From assembly GCA_018712135.1 (NCBI GenBank), contig DVHK01000109.1, positions 1-53,328 on the forward strand: DNA of 53,328 bases. The letters run 5' to 3'. The position numbers were made by a program, and so were the translations under genes. Under the pieces are notes generated by a model. It had not been told where the DNA came from and made no database searches. It was given only the letters and a program-made list of their open reading frames with translations. Shown here piece by piece: positions 37,193-46,195 of this stretch. The first letter of the stretch is position 1, and the number at the start of each line of letters is the position of its first letter. This DNA comes from Candidatus Coproplasma avicola. Its GTDB lineage: Bacteria > Bacillota > Clostridia > Christensenellales > Borkfalkiaceae.

Positions 37193-38030
37193 CGACGTAA
37201 CTTTCGGTCAGTACTATCCTGCGCAGTCTTTCGCGCACAAGCTCGACCCCCGCCTCAAACTTCTTTTTTTGATCGCATATATAGTTGCGCTCTTCGTGGC
37301 GCGCACCTTCTATGGGCTCGCCCTCTGCGCGGTGTTTATAATAGCCGCTACTTTCATTTCAAAGGTGCCGTTCGGTTCGGTTCTGCGCTCGGTAAAGGGT
37401 ATACTTTTTCTGCTCGTGTTCACCGCGCTGCTCAACCTGTTCATGCACAGCGGCGAACATCTGCTCGTCGAGTGGGGCATCATTCACATATACCTCGAAG
37501 GCGTGCTCTTCGCCCTGTTCTTAATGTTCAGGCTGATTTTCCTCGTGCTCGGTTCAGCGCTCTTAACGCTCACCACCACGCCTGTCAGCCTTACGGACGG
37601 TCTCGAAAGCCTGTTAAAGCCCTTGAAGTATATAAAATTCCCCGTCCACGCGCTGGCGCTCATAATGTCCATCGCGCTGCGCTTCATTCCCACCCTCATG
37701 GACGAAACCAACCGCATAATCGCGGCGCAGAAGGCGAGGGGGGCGGACTTCGAATCGGGCAGCCTCGTAAAGAGGGTCAAGGCGATAATTCCCATTCTCA
37801 TTCCCCTTTTGATAAGCGCTTTCCGCCGCGCGGAGGAACTGGGCGACGCTATGGACGCGCGCTGCTACACCAATTCCCCCAACCGCACGAAGTATAAAAA
37901 GCTGACCTTTACGTGGCGCGATCTCGTCGCTGCGCTCATCGGCGGCGCGCTCATCGCGGGCGTGGTGTTGTTCAACATATATGCCTACGACATATTCCCC
38001 GCGGCATATCCCTATGTGGTGATACTATGA
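37176..38030 (+). CDS. ecfT: ECF transporter transmembrane component EcfT
   Basis: FGQYYPAQSFAHKLDPRLKLLFLIAYIVALF..., DETNRIIAAQKARGADFESG, AEELGDAMDARCY; GTG start. Confidence 0.93.
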   Translation: MKAVLNDVTFGQYYPAQSFAHKLDPRLKLLFLIAYIVALFVARTFYGLALCAVFIIAATFISKVPFGSVLRSVKGILFLLVFTALLNLFMHSGEHLLVEWGIIHIYLEGVLFALFLMFRLIFLVLGSALLTLTTTPVSLTDGLESLLKPLKYIKFPVHALALIMSIALRFIPTLMDETNRIIAAQKARGADFESGSLVKRVKAIIPILIPLLISAFRRAEELGDAMDARCYTNSPNRTKYKKLTFTWRDLVAALIGGALIAGVVLFNIYAYDIFPAAYPYVVIL

Positions 38031-38785
38031 GGTACGCTTTAAAAGTCGCATACGACGGCACGGATTTCTGCGGCTGGCAGGTTCAGCCCAACGGCTATTC
38101 CGTCCAGCAGGCGCTGTCCGACGCGGCAAAATCCGCCTTTGGCGAGGACGTAATTTTCACCGCGAGCGGTCGCACCGACAGCGGCGTTCACGCCCTCGGT
38201 CAGGTCTGCCACGCCGATATCCGCACGGATATCCCCCCGCAAAGGCTGGCGGACGCGCTCAACTGCCATCTCCCGCAGTCGGTTTCGGTTCTCGCTTCGG
38301 CGGCTGCGCCCGAAGGGTTCGACGCTAACCGCTCGGCAAAGAAAAAAACTTACGTATACAATCTCTATTTTGCACCCCGCCGCAACCCCTTAAAGGACAG
38401 GTATTCGCAGCATATAAGGGGGGCAACAGATATTTCTGCCCTCAATGCGGCGGCGCAGCTTTTTGTCGGAGAGCACGATTTCAAGGCGTACTGCGCTTCG
38501 CGCTCACAGGTTAAAACCACCGTCCGTACCGTCTTTTCCGCATATGCGGAGGAAAGGGGGGAGGATGTAAAAATCACCGTTTGCGGCGGCGGGTTTCTCT
38601 ACAATATGGTGCGCACCATGGCGGGAACCATGCTCGGCTGCGCCTCGGGCGCTCTCTCGCGCGACGACATAATAAATTCCCTGTCGACGGGCAGCCGCAA
38701 CCTTGTCGGCAAAACAATGCCCGCGCGCGGGCTTGTGCTGATGGATGTAGATTACGGCTTCGACCTCTTCGGGGAACATTTGTAA
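38027..38785 (+). CDS. truA: tRNA pseudouridine(38-40) synthase
   Basis: MRYALKVAYDGTDFCGWQVQPNGYSVQQAL..., TASGRTDSGVHALGQVCH, FLYNMVRTMAGTML. Confidence 0.95.
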   Translation: MRYALKVAYDGTDFCGWQVQPNGYSVQQALSDAAKSAFGEDVIFTASGRTDSGVHALGQVCHADIRTDIPPQRLADALNCHLPQSVSVLASAAAPEGFDANRSAKKKTYVYNLYFAPRRNPLKDRYSQHIRGATDISALNAAAQLFVGEHDFKAYCASRSQVKTTVRTVFSAYAEERGEDVKITVCGGGFLYNMVRTMAGTMLGCASGALSRDDIINSLSTGSRNLVGKTMPARGLVLMDVDYGFDLFGEHL

Positions 38786-38956
38786 TTTTGTTGCAAAAGT
38801 CAAATATACACGCCTGTATAGTTTAATTAATCTTTATATTATGCTATGGACGGCGAAGATTGTCATAATTTTACATAATTTTCACAGAGTTGTTTCACGC
38901 TTTCTATAATTATTATTTAAAATAATAATGTTTAAAAAGGGATAAGAGAGCTTTAT

Positions 38957-39877
38957 ATGGAATTTTTTGAACTGTTGTATTATTCTTTGTCGTTTTACGA
39001 TATTTTCAGTCCAGCCAACAATTCGGATCCGTTCACGGTGCTTTGGGTGAGCATGATAGTTGCCGGCGTGCTGTTTGTCGCCGTCTATGTCTTGCAGGCA
39101 ATAGCGCTTTGGACTATTTCGGGCAGGGAGGGCTGCAAACACAGGTGGATGGCGTTCATCCCCTTTTTGAATACCTATTATATCGGCGTGCTGTCCGATA
39201 AAAACAGGTTTTACAACATGTCCTCCAAGGCGCTTTCGCTTGCGCTCGCAATCGTCGAATTGCTGCTCGTCGCAGGATATATAGTGTACTATGCGGTGGC
39301 GGGCATAATTTACGCGGGCGGACTTTATGAAATTCAGACGCAGACGGTTACCATTATGGGACAGACCCAGACGATAGCCGTCGGCTACGTCTCGTCGTCC
39401 CGCATAGCGGGCACTTGGTTCGCGTGGGTGTTCGACTATCTCGAAGGCTACGTTTTGGTGTGGATAAACCTCGCATATATATTGCTTAACGTGTTCGTCG
39501 TAATATCCTTTTTCCAGACTTACGCCTGCCGCAGATACGTGCTCATGTCGTTTGCATCCGTCCTGTTCCCCGTAAAGGGCGTGCTCATGTTTGCCGTGCG
39601 CAACAATAAGGGCATGAACTACCGCGACTATGTGCGCGGAGAACAGCGCAGAAGATACGAAATGTATCAGCAATACACAAGTCAGAACGGCGGTAACCCT
39701 TACGGCGGCTATAATCCTTACGGCAGTCGCCCCGGCACGTCTTCGGGCGATCCTTATCAGTCTCCCCGTTCCGGCGATTCCGCGCCCGATCCTTTCGACG
39801 GGCTGGGTTCATCGGGTAATTCGCAGGGGACGGCTTCGTCATCGGACGACGATCCCTTCGACGAGTTCAAAAAATAA
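38957..39877 (+). CDS. hypothetical membrane protein with Gly/Tyr/Ser/Pro-rich C-terminal tail
   Basis: Several TM segments; tail NPYGGYNPYGSRPGTSSGDPYQSPRSGDSAPDPFDGLG. Confidence 0.7.
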   Translation: MEFFELLYYSLSFYDIFSPANNSDPFTVLWVSMIVAGVLFVAVYVLQAIALWTISGREGCKHRWMAFIPFLNTYYIGVLSDKNRFYNMSSKALSLALAIVELLLVAGYIVYYAVAGIIYAGGLYEIQTQTVTIMGQTQTIAVGYVSSSRIAGTWFAWVFDYLEGYVLVWINLAYILLNVFVVISFFQTYACRRYVLMSFASVLFPVKGVLMFAVRNNKGMNYRDYVRGEQRRRYEMYQQYTSQNGGNPYGGYNPYGSRPGTSSGDPYQSPRSGDSAPDPFDGLGSSGNSQGTASSSDDDPFDEFKK

Positions 39878-39891
39878 CTTCATCGCATACC

Positions 39892-39918
39892 AAACGGCGC
39901 AAAAATGCGCCGTTTTTT
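39892..39918 (+). terminator. Intrinsic terminator
   Basis: AAACGGCGC-aaaaat-GCGCCGTTTTTT. Confidence 0.85.
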
Positions 39919-39919
39919 G

Positions 39920-39948
39920 TTGCTTTGCAACGTAAAATATGCTATAAT
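39920..39948 (+). promoter_or_regulatory. Probable mnmE promoter, followed by leader inverted repeat 39961-39987
   Basis: TTGCTT-17-TATAAT; CAGGTTATAC-ataagtca-GTATACCTG. Confidence 0.5.
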
Positions 39949-40002
39949 CGGGTATAAGCTCAGGTTATACATAAGTCAGTATACCTGTGCGCGGGTATAA
40001 TT

Positions 40003-41325
40003 ATGTCAGAAAATTGCATTGCGGCAATATCCACCGCCCCCGCAACGGGCGGCGTGGCTATAATAAGAATAAGCGGCAGCGGAGCGCTGTCGGTCGCGGA
40101 AAAAATATTCGTCCCCGTGCGCGCGGTGCGCGTCGCCGACTTCGCACCCAATTACATGTATCCGGGCAAAATTCTATGCCGCGGCTTTGCCGATTTCGGG
40201 CTGTGCGTATATTTCAAGGCGCCCCATTCGTTCACGGGCGAGGACGTCGTCGAACTGCACTGCCACGGCGGCGTGCAGATCGCCCGCGCCGTGCTCAAAG
40301 CGACCCTCGAAAACGGCGCGCGTATGGCTGAAAACGGCGAGTTCACCAAGCGCGCATTTCTCAACGGCAAACTTTCGCTCGCCTCCGCCGAGGGAATGGC
40401 GGACATGATAAACGCGTCCTCGCTCGCAGAGGTGCGCGCGGGGGCAATGCTCTACGCCGAAAAGCTGACAAATCAGGTCAAAAAACTGCAATCATCCCTC
40501 AAAGATATTTTAGCAGGCATCGCCGCCGACATCGACTATCCCGAAGAGGACGTCGCCGCCACCCGTCTGCCCGACGTGCGCGGGAGCATAAGCGATATAG
40601 ACGGGGCTGTCTGCCGCATGATAAATTCTTACGGCATAGGCAAAAAAATAAAAAACGGCGTAACGTGCGCGCTGTGCGGCGCGCCCAACGTCGGCAAATC
40701 CTCCCTTTTAAACGCCCTTTTGGGCTACGACAAGGCGATAGTTTCGCCCCGCGCGGGCACCACGCGCGACGCGGTGGAGGGAAGCATTGAAATAGACGGC
40801 ATAACGTATAACCTCGTCGATACCGCGGGCATACGCGAAAAGGCTGACGAAATCGAGGAGATAGGCATCTCGATAGCCAAAAAGGTAATGCAGTCGGCGG
40901 ACGTAATCGTCTACGTGTGCGAAGGCGCTTATGTGCCCCTCGAAGGTGTGGACGAGGACGACGAAAGGCTTATCAAAGTTTTCAATAAGTGCGACATATC
41001 CCCCGCCGCATCGCCTGAATTCGACGTGATGATTTCAGCCAGGACGGGCGAAAATATAGATAAATTGAAACAGCTCATGGCCAGGAAGGCGGTGGGAGGG
41101 GCGTCATCGGACGGTGCGTTCATAATCGAAGAGCGCCATCGCGAAGCCCTCGTCCGCGCAGATCAAAGTCTTAAAAGCGCGATAGCCGCCGTCGGCGTCT
41201 ATCCGCTCGACATAATTTCGCTCGACATTTCGGCGGCGTGGAGCGCCCTCGGCGAAATCACCGGCGAAACCGCCAACGAGCAGATAATAGATACCGTATT
41301 CAAAAAATTCTGCGTCGGCAAATGA
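40003..41325 (+). CDS. mnmE: tRNA uridine-5-carboxymethylaminomethyl(34) synthesis GTPase MnmE
   Basis: IAAISTAPATGGVAIIRISG..., GAPNVGKSSLLNALLG, GTTRDAVEGSIEIDGI, C-terminal FCVGK. Confidence 0.97.
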   Translation: MSENCIAAISTAPATGGVAIIRISGSGALSVAEKIFVPVRAVRVADFAPNYMYPGKILCRGFADFGLCVYFKAPHSFTGEDVVELHCHGGVQIARAVLKATLENGARMAENGEFTKRAFLNGKLSLASAEGMADMINASSLAEVRAGAMLYAEKLTNQVKKLQSSLKDILAGIAADIDYPEEDVAATRLPDVRGSISDIDGAVCRMINSYGIGKKIKNGVTCALCGAPNVGKSSLLNALLGYDKAIVSPRAGTTRDAVEGSIEIDGITYNLVDTAGIREKADEIEEIGISIAKKVMQSADVIVYVCEGAYVPLEGVDEDDERLIKVFNKCDISPAASPEFDVMISARTGENIDKLKQLMARKAVGGASSDGAFIIEERHREALVRADQSLKSAIAAVGVYPLDIISLDISAAWSALGEITGETANEQIIDTVFKKFCVGK

Positions 41326-41390
41326 GCGGCGCATAAAAGCTATGACAGGCAAAGTGCGCCATGCCTGCTTGCCCGCAAGGAGTTATTTTC

Positions 41391-42275
41391 ATGGTCAATA
41401 TCGAACTTTACAGGGTGTTCTATACCGTTGCAAAGTGCGGCAGCCTGACTAAGGCGGCGGACGAGCTGTTCATATCACAGCCCGCCGTGTCGCAGGCGAT
41501 AAAACAGCTCGAAAGTCAGCTCGGAACCTCCCTTTTCAACCGCACTCACAGGGGAATGGAACTGTCCGTTCAGGGCGGCAAGCTCATCTTCAAACAGGTG
41601 GAGGAGGCGCTCGCCCTGCTCGACGCGGCTGAAAATAAGCTTATAGAACTTAAAACCACGGCGTCCGGCACGATAAGGGTGGGCGCTACCGACTCGATTT
41701 TTTCATATATTCTTGCCGATAAAATTGTTGAGTTCAACGAAAAATATCCCGCCGTGCGCTTCGAGCTTATCACGGGCACCACGCCAGAAACGCTCATGCA
41801 GCTAAAAGAGAATAAGTGCGACATAGGTTTCATAAATCTTCCCGTAGAAGATAAAGACGTAAATTTTACGGGTACCGTATATCACTTGTCGGATATCTTT
41901 GTCGCTTCGTCAAAAAAATATGCTGCATTGCAGGACAGGCAGGTCAACCTCAAAGATTTGCAGGAATATCCCCTCCTGATGATAGAGGCAAACACAGTCG
42001 CCCGCCGCGCTTTCGCGTCGTTCACACAGTCGCTCGGCATAAACCTTTCGCCCGATATCGAGGTTGCAAACTGGGATTTAATGTTAAAATTCGCCCGCTG
42101 CGGCATGGGTATAGGCTGCCTGCCCCGCGAGTACGCAAAAAAAGAGCTTGAAAGCGGCGAGCTTTTTGAAGTCGACATCAATCCCCGTCTGCCCGTGCGC
42201 GGCGTGGGGATGGCTCTTCCCAAAAACGTGCCCGTGCCTTTTGCCCTCCGCGAATTCATAGGATTATTCAATTAA
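41391..42275 (+). CDS. LysR-family transcriptional regulator
   Basis: MVNIELYRVFYTVAKCGSLTKAADELFISQPAVSQAIKQLESQLGTSLFNRT; AAGGAG SD. Confidence 0.93.
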   Translation: MVNIELYRVFYTVAKCGSLTKAADELFISQPAVSQAIKQLESQLGTSLFNRTHRGMELSVQGGKLIFKQVEEALALLDAAENKLIELKTTASGTIRVGATDSIFSYILADKIVEFNEKYPAVRFELITGTTPETLMQLKENKCDIGFINLPVEDKDVNFTGTVYHLSDIFVASSKKYAALQDRQVNLKDLQEYPLLMIEANTVARRAFASFTQSLGINLSPDIEVANWDLMLKFARCGMGIGCLPREYAKKELESGELFEVDINPRLPVRGVGMALPKNVPVPFALREFIGLFN

Positions 42276-42295
42276 TTGATTTTTTCCAAATAAAA

Positions 42296-42334
42296 AACAC
42301 ATTCGCCGCACAATATGCTGCGGCGAATGTGTTT
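42296..42334. terminator. Bidirectional terminator between LysR gene and antiporter gene
   Basis: AAACACATTCGCCGCA...TGCGGCGAATGTGTTT. Confidence 0.85.
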
Positions 42335-42345
42335 GTAAAAATGCT

Positions 42346-43428
42346 TTACTGCATAAAAATCAGGTATATAAAGTAAGCGCAGTATGCGCCCAGCATTATA
42401 ATTCCCGTCGCGCGTCCGATGCTCTTTTTGCTCAGGCAGGGCACCCATAATATTACGCCCGCGGCAAGCGCTATCGCCGCATCGATAAGAAATTTCTTTT
42501 CAAACGGCACGGGCGTTATCACCGATGACAGCCCGACTATAAACAGTATGTTGAAGATGTTGCTGCCCACAATGTTGCCTATCGCAATGTCGGCATTCTT
42601 CTTTATGGCGGCAGTGACCGAGGTGAAAAGTTCGGGCAGCGACGTGCCGAGGGCTACTACGGTCAGTCCTATAAATCTGTCGGTCACGCCCATCTTTTCT
42701 GCAAGGTATGTCGCCGAGTCCACGGCAAAGTTGCTGCCGAAAACTATCATCAGCAATCCGAGCACCGTATACCCGAGCGACAGCCAGATGGTTTTCTTCT
42801 TTTGCTCTTTTTCATCCGCAGGCTTGTCCGCGGCGGTTCCGTCGTATGCGCCCGTCGCTTGTCCGTCGGGCGCCGTCATGGGCTGCGCGCCGTCCGCGGC
42901 GAAATTTACCGTCGCCGGCATACTCTGCGCCGTCGCGCTTTCAAGCGCCGCCGCAAGCTCGCGCTTGTTTATGCGTTTGCGCGCTATTACGAACAGGTAT
43001 GCGAGGTACAGTACGAATATTACGAGAAAAATTATACCGTCATAAACGTTTATCGTACCGTCAATTCCGAGTACGAATAAAATTATCGTTGCGGCGAGCA
43101 TTACGGGAATATCCACATAGCTCGTGTCCTTGCCCACGGCAAGCCTCGTTATCGCGGCGGATATGCCGAGGATAATGAGTATGTTGAGTATGTTGCTGCC
43201 CACAATGTTGCCTATCGTTATAGAGGCGTTGCCCTCTAACGCGGCGCTTATCGAAACTGCCGCCTCGGGCGCGCTCGTGCCCATGGCGACGATAGTAAGC
43301 CCTATGATGATCTGCGGAATTTTGAGCTTGGCCGCAACTTCGCTCGCGCCGTCGACAAAAAAATCTGCCCCTTTCGCAAGCAGGAAAAAGCTCACGGCGA
43401 GCAGGGCAATGTTGTCTAAAATTTCCAT
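42346..43428 (-). CDS. calcium/sodium antiporter (CaCA family, YrbG-like)
   Basis: Two alpha-repeats: GTSAPEAAVSISAALEGNASITIGNIVGSNILNI and GTSLPELFTSVTAAIKKNADIAIGNIVGSNIFNI. Confidence 0.93.
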   Translation of the reverse strand: MEILDNIALLAVSFFLLAKGADFFVDGASEVAAKLKIPQIIIGLTIVAMGTSAPEAAVSISAALEGNASITIGNIVGSNILNILIILGISAAITRLAVGKDTSYVDIPVMLAATIILFVLGIDGTINVYDGIIFLVIFVLYLAYLFVIARKRINKRELAAALESATAQSMPATVNFAADGAQPMTAPDGQATGAYDGTAADKPADEKEQKKKTIWLSLGYTVLGLLMIVFGSNFAVDSATYLAEKMGVTDRFIGLTVVALGTSLPELFTSVTAAIKKNADIAIGNIVGSNIFNILFIVGLSSVITPVPFEKKFLIDAAIALAAGVILWVPCLSKKSIGRATGIIMLGAYCAYFIYLIFMQ

Positions 43429-43570
43429 CGTCTACCTCATTGTAAAAAACTGTCTTAATTATAACACATGGGCATGTTTGCATGCAACAGATTTTGCTAA
43501 ATATAAACAAAATAATTTAAATAATTACTTTATATGTCGTTTATAGAGGAGAGCTAACATCTTAAAAGTT

Positions 43571-44347
43571 ATGGAACTGCAAAAAAGATATTATACCGAC
43601 GAAGTTCACGACGACTTCGCAGAAACCCATATAGAGGCAAAGCCGCTGACAAAGGACTTTAAATATCACAGCATGAACCCGCTTATTGTGCTGCGGCGTT
43701 TCGTCATATACCGCCTTATCGCCACGCCCGTGGTGTTTTTATGGATGAGGGTGTTCAGGGGGATAAAGTACGTCAATAAAAAATGCACCAAGGGGTACAA
43801 AAAGCAAGGCTGTTTTATTTACGGCAACCATACGGGGTTTGTAACCGACGCGTTCAATCCCACGGTGCTCGCCTTTCCCTGTGCCGCAAAAGTAGTGGTA
43901 AGCGAAGATTCCACGTCCATAAAGGGGCTGCGTTGGCTGCTTGTCGATGCGGGCGCGTTGCCCATTCCTTCCGATATACATCTCATGTCTGCATTTAACG
44001 GAGAAATCGAGCGCGCGATATCAAAAAGCAATTGGGTGGCAATCTATCCCGAAGCTCACATATGGCCGTACTATACGGGCGTTCGCAGTTTTCCCGCGGT
44101 TTCGTTCCGCTATCCCGTGCGGCTGGGCGTCCCCGTGTTTTCGTACACCGTCACCTTTTCAAAGGGCAAAATTTTTAAACTTCCCAAAATTACCGTGTAT
44201 GTCGACGGCCCCTTTCTGCCCGACAAGTCGCTGCCCTTAAAGCAGGCTCAGCAAAAACTGCGCGACGAGGTTTACGCCGCCATGAAGGCGCGCGCCGATG
44301 AATTTTCTACTTATAAGTACAAATATGATTATATCTACCGTCCATAG
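43571..44347 (+). CDS. lysophospholipid acyltransferase-like protein (PlsC-type)
   Basis: GNHTGFVTDAFNP and YPEAHIWPYYTGVRSF resemble acyltransferase motifs I and III; start may be at 43559 (see findings). Confidence 0.6.
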   Translation: MELQKRYYTDEVHDDFAETHIEAKPLTKDFKYHSMNPLIVLRRFVIYRLIATPVVFLWMRVFRGIKYVNKKCTKGYKKQGCFIYGNHTGFVTDAFNPTVLAFPCAAKVVVSEDSTSIKGLRWLLVDAGALPIPSDIHLMSAFNGEIERAISKSNWVAIYPEAHIWPYYTGVRSFPAVSFRYPVRLGVPVFSYTVTFSKGKIFKLPKITVYVDGPFLPDKSLPLKQAQQKLRDEVYAAMKARADEFSTYKYKYDYIYRP

Positions 44348-44357
44348 GACGAAAAAT

Positions 44358-44386
44358 AAAAAAGCAGGCAAGAGCCTGCTTTTTTA
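44358..44386 (+). terminator. Intrinsic terminator of acyltransferase gene
   Basis: AAAAAAGCAGGC-aaga-GCCTGCTTTTTT. Confidence 0.85.
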
Positions 44387-44445
44387 TTAATGAATTGAAG
44401 GCGTTACAGACGCCTTCAATTCAGGCGCCAAGGGTGCAATTCATT

Positions 44446-44474
44446 AAAAAAAGCGGGGTACATCCCGCTTTTTT
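44446..44474 (-). terminator. Intrinsic terminator of dapB
   Basis: AAAAAAAGCGGGgtacaTCCCGCTTTTTTTT. Confidence 0.8.
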
Positions 44475-45233
44475 TTACAATATATCGCCCAATACGTCGG
44501 TCATGTCGTAAAGTCCCGCAGACTTGCCGGCAATCCACTTTGCGGCTTTTATCGCGCCCGCGGCGAAAACTTTCTTCGAGCGGGCGGAGTGGGACAGGGT
44601 GACAATTTCGTCCTCGCCCGCAAACATAACTTCGTGTTCGCCCACTATCGTGCCGCCGCGCACGGCGTGAATGCCTATTTCGTTGCCGCGCTTGCCCACA
44701 ATGCCGCTTCGCCCTTCAACGTAGGGGCGCTTTTCAGCCAGCACTTCGTTCATGCCGTCGGCGAGCATTAGCGCCGTTCCGCTTGGCGCGTCGACCTTCT
44801 GGTTGTGGTGGCGCTCAATAATTTCAATGTCAAAATTTTCTCCCAGCACTGCGGCGGCTTTTTTTGCAAGCGCCACAAGCAGGTTTACCCCCAGCGAAAA
44901 GTTCGCCGTCTTGAACACCGCCACGCTCTTTGACGCCTCGTTTATGCTTTCAAGCTGTTCCGCCGCATACCCCGTCGATGCGAGCACGGCGGGTACATTG
45001 TTTTTCGCCGCGTATTCCAGCTCGCCTGCAAGGGCGGCGGGGGAGGAGAAGTCTATTATAACGTCAACCTTTTCTTTAACCTGCGAAAAATGAGTGTAAA
45101 CGGGCACTTTGCAGCCCTCGGGCGCATGAATGTCCACGCCGCAAACTATGCGCGCGTCCCCGTCGTCCTTCAAAAGGTCGGCAATGTTGCCGCCCATCTT
45201 TCCGCCTATTCCGCAAAGCAATATGTTCAGCAT
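44475..45233 (-). CDS. dapB: 4-hydroxy-tetrahydrodipicolinate reductase
   Basis: MLNILLCGIGGKMGGNIADLL..., IDFSSPAAL, EIIERHHNQKVDAPSGTALML. Confidence 0.96.
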   Translation of the reverse strand: MLNILLCGIGGKMGGNIADLLKDDGDARIVCGVDIHAPEGCKVPVYTHFSQVKEKVDVIIDFSSPAALAGELEYAAKNNVPAVLASTGYAAEQLESINEASKSVAVFKTANFSLGVNLLVALAKKAAAVLGENFDIEIIERHHNQKVDAPSGTALMLADGMNEVLAEKRPYVEGRSGIVGKRGNEIGIHAVRGGTIVGEHEVMFAGEDEIVTLSHSARSKKVFAAGAIKAAKWIAGKSAGLYDMTDVLGDIL

Positions 45234-46117
45234 AACTTAATCCCCGCGCTTTTAATGCATTTTTTCATGAGTTTTTTGTGCTCTTCTTCAAGTTCGGTCA
45301 GCGGTGCGCGCGGCTTGCCGGCGTTTAAACCTATCATATTGCAGCCCGCCTTGACGGGAATGGGATTTACCTCTACGAAGCACGCGTCGATGAGCGGCAG
45401 AATTTTTTCGTGAATTCTGTTGGCCTTTTCAAGCTTGCATTTCTGCATGGCTGTGGCAATCTCCTTAATCTGCTTGGGCGCAATGTTCGAAGCTACCGAA
45501 ATGAGCGCCGTGCCGCCTATCGCCATGATGGGTATGTTCAGGTTGTCGTCGCCCGAATACAAATCCATCCTCGGGCGTATGCGCCTCATGGTTTCGCAAA
45601 TCTGCTCCATGTTTCCGCACGCCTCTTTAATGCCCGCCATGTTGGGTATGTACGAAAGTTCTTCCGCCGTCGCGGGCAGAATGTTTACGCCCGTCCTCGG
45701 GGGAACATTATAGGCAATCACGGGCAGGCTGGTCGCCTCGCATATGGCTTTGTAGTATTCGGCTATGCCCTTCTGAGTGCACTTGTTGTAGTAGGGGGTG
45801 ACGGCGAGCACGCCGTCGGCGCCCAGTTCCTCCGCGCGCTTTGTCGCGGCAACGGCTTTCGCCGTGCTGTTGCTGCCCGTGCCGAAGATAAGTTTAGCCC
45901 TTCCCGCAACGCGCTCCTTTGCAAACTTCATTACGGCAACCTTTTCGTCCTCGGTCATGGTGGCGGGTTCGCCCGTCGTGCCCAGCACGACCAATGCGTC
46001 TGTGCCGTTTTCAATCTGGTACTCAATCATTTCGCCGAAAGAATCGAAGTTGACGCCGCCGTCGTCATAAAACGGCGTTATCATTGCGGTAGCCGAACCG
46101 CTGATAAAATTTTTCAT
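45227..46117 (-). CDS. dapA: 4-hydroxy-tetrahydrodipicolinate synthase
   Basis: GSATAMITPFYDDGGVNFDSF..., VVLGTTGEPATMTEDEK, VIAYNVPPRTGVN. Confidence 0.97.
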   Translation of the reverse strand: MKNFISGSATAMITPFYDDGGVNFDSFGEMIEYQIENGTDALVVLGTTGEPATMTEDEKVAVMKFAKERVAGRAKLIFGTGSNSTAKAVAATKRAEELGADGVLAVTPYYNKCTQKGIAEYYKAICEATSLPVIAYNVPPRTGVNILPATAEELSYIPNMAGIKEACGNMEQICETMRRIRPRMDLYSGDDNLNIPIMAIGGTALISVASNIAPKQIKEIATAMQKCKLEKANRIHEKILPLIDACFVEVNPIPVKAGCNMIGLNAGKPRAPLTELEEEHKKLMKKCIKSAGIKLC

Positions 46118-46141
46118 AATAACTCCTTGATGAAATCGGGC

Positions 46142-46183
46142 GATCCGGCGCGGCGGGCGGTTTTGCCCCCGCCGCGCCGGATC
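46142..46183 (-). repeat. Long GC-rich inverted repeat between asd and dapA
   Basis: GATCCGGCGCGGCGGGcggttttgccCCCGCCGCGCCGGATC. Confidence 0.85.
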
Positions 46184-46195
46184 ACATTTGGCAGA

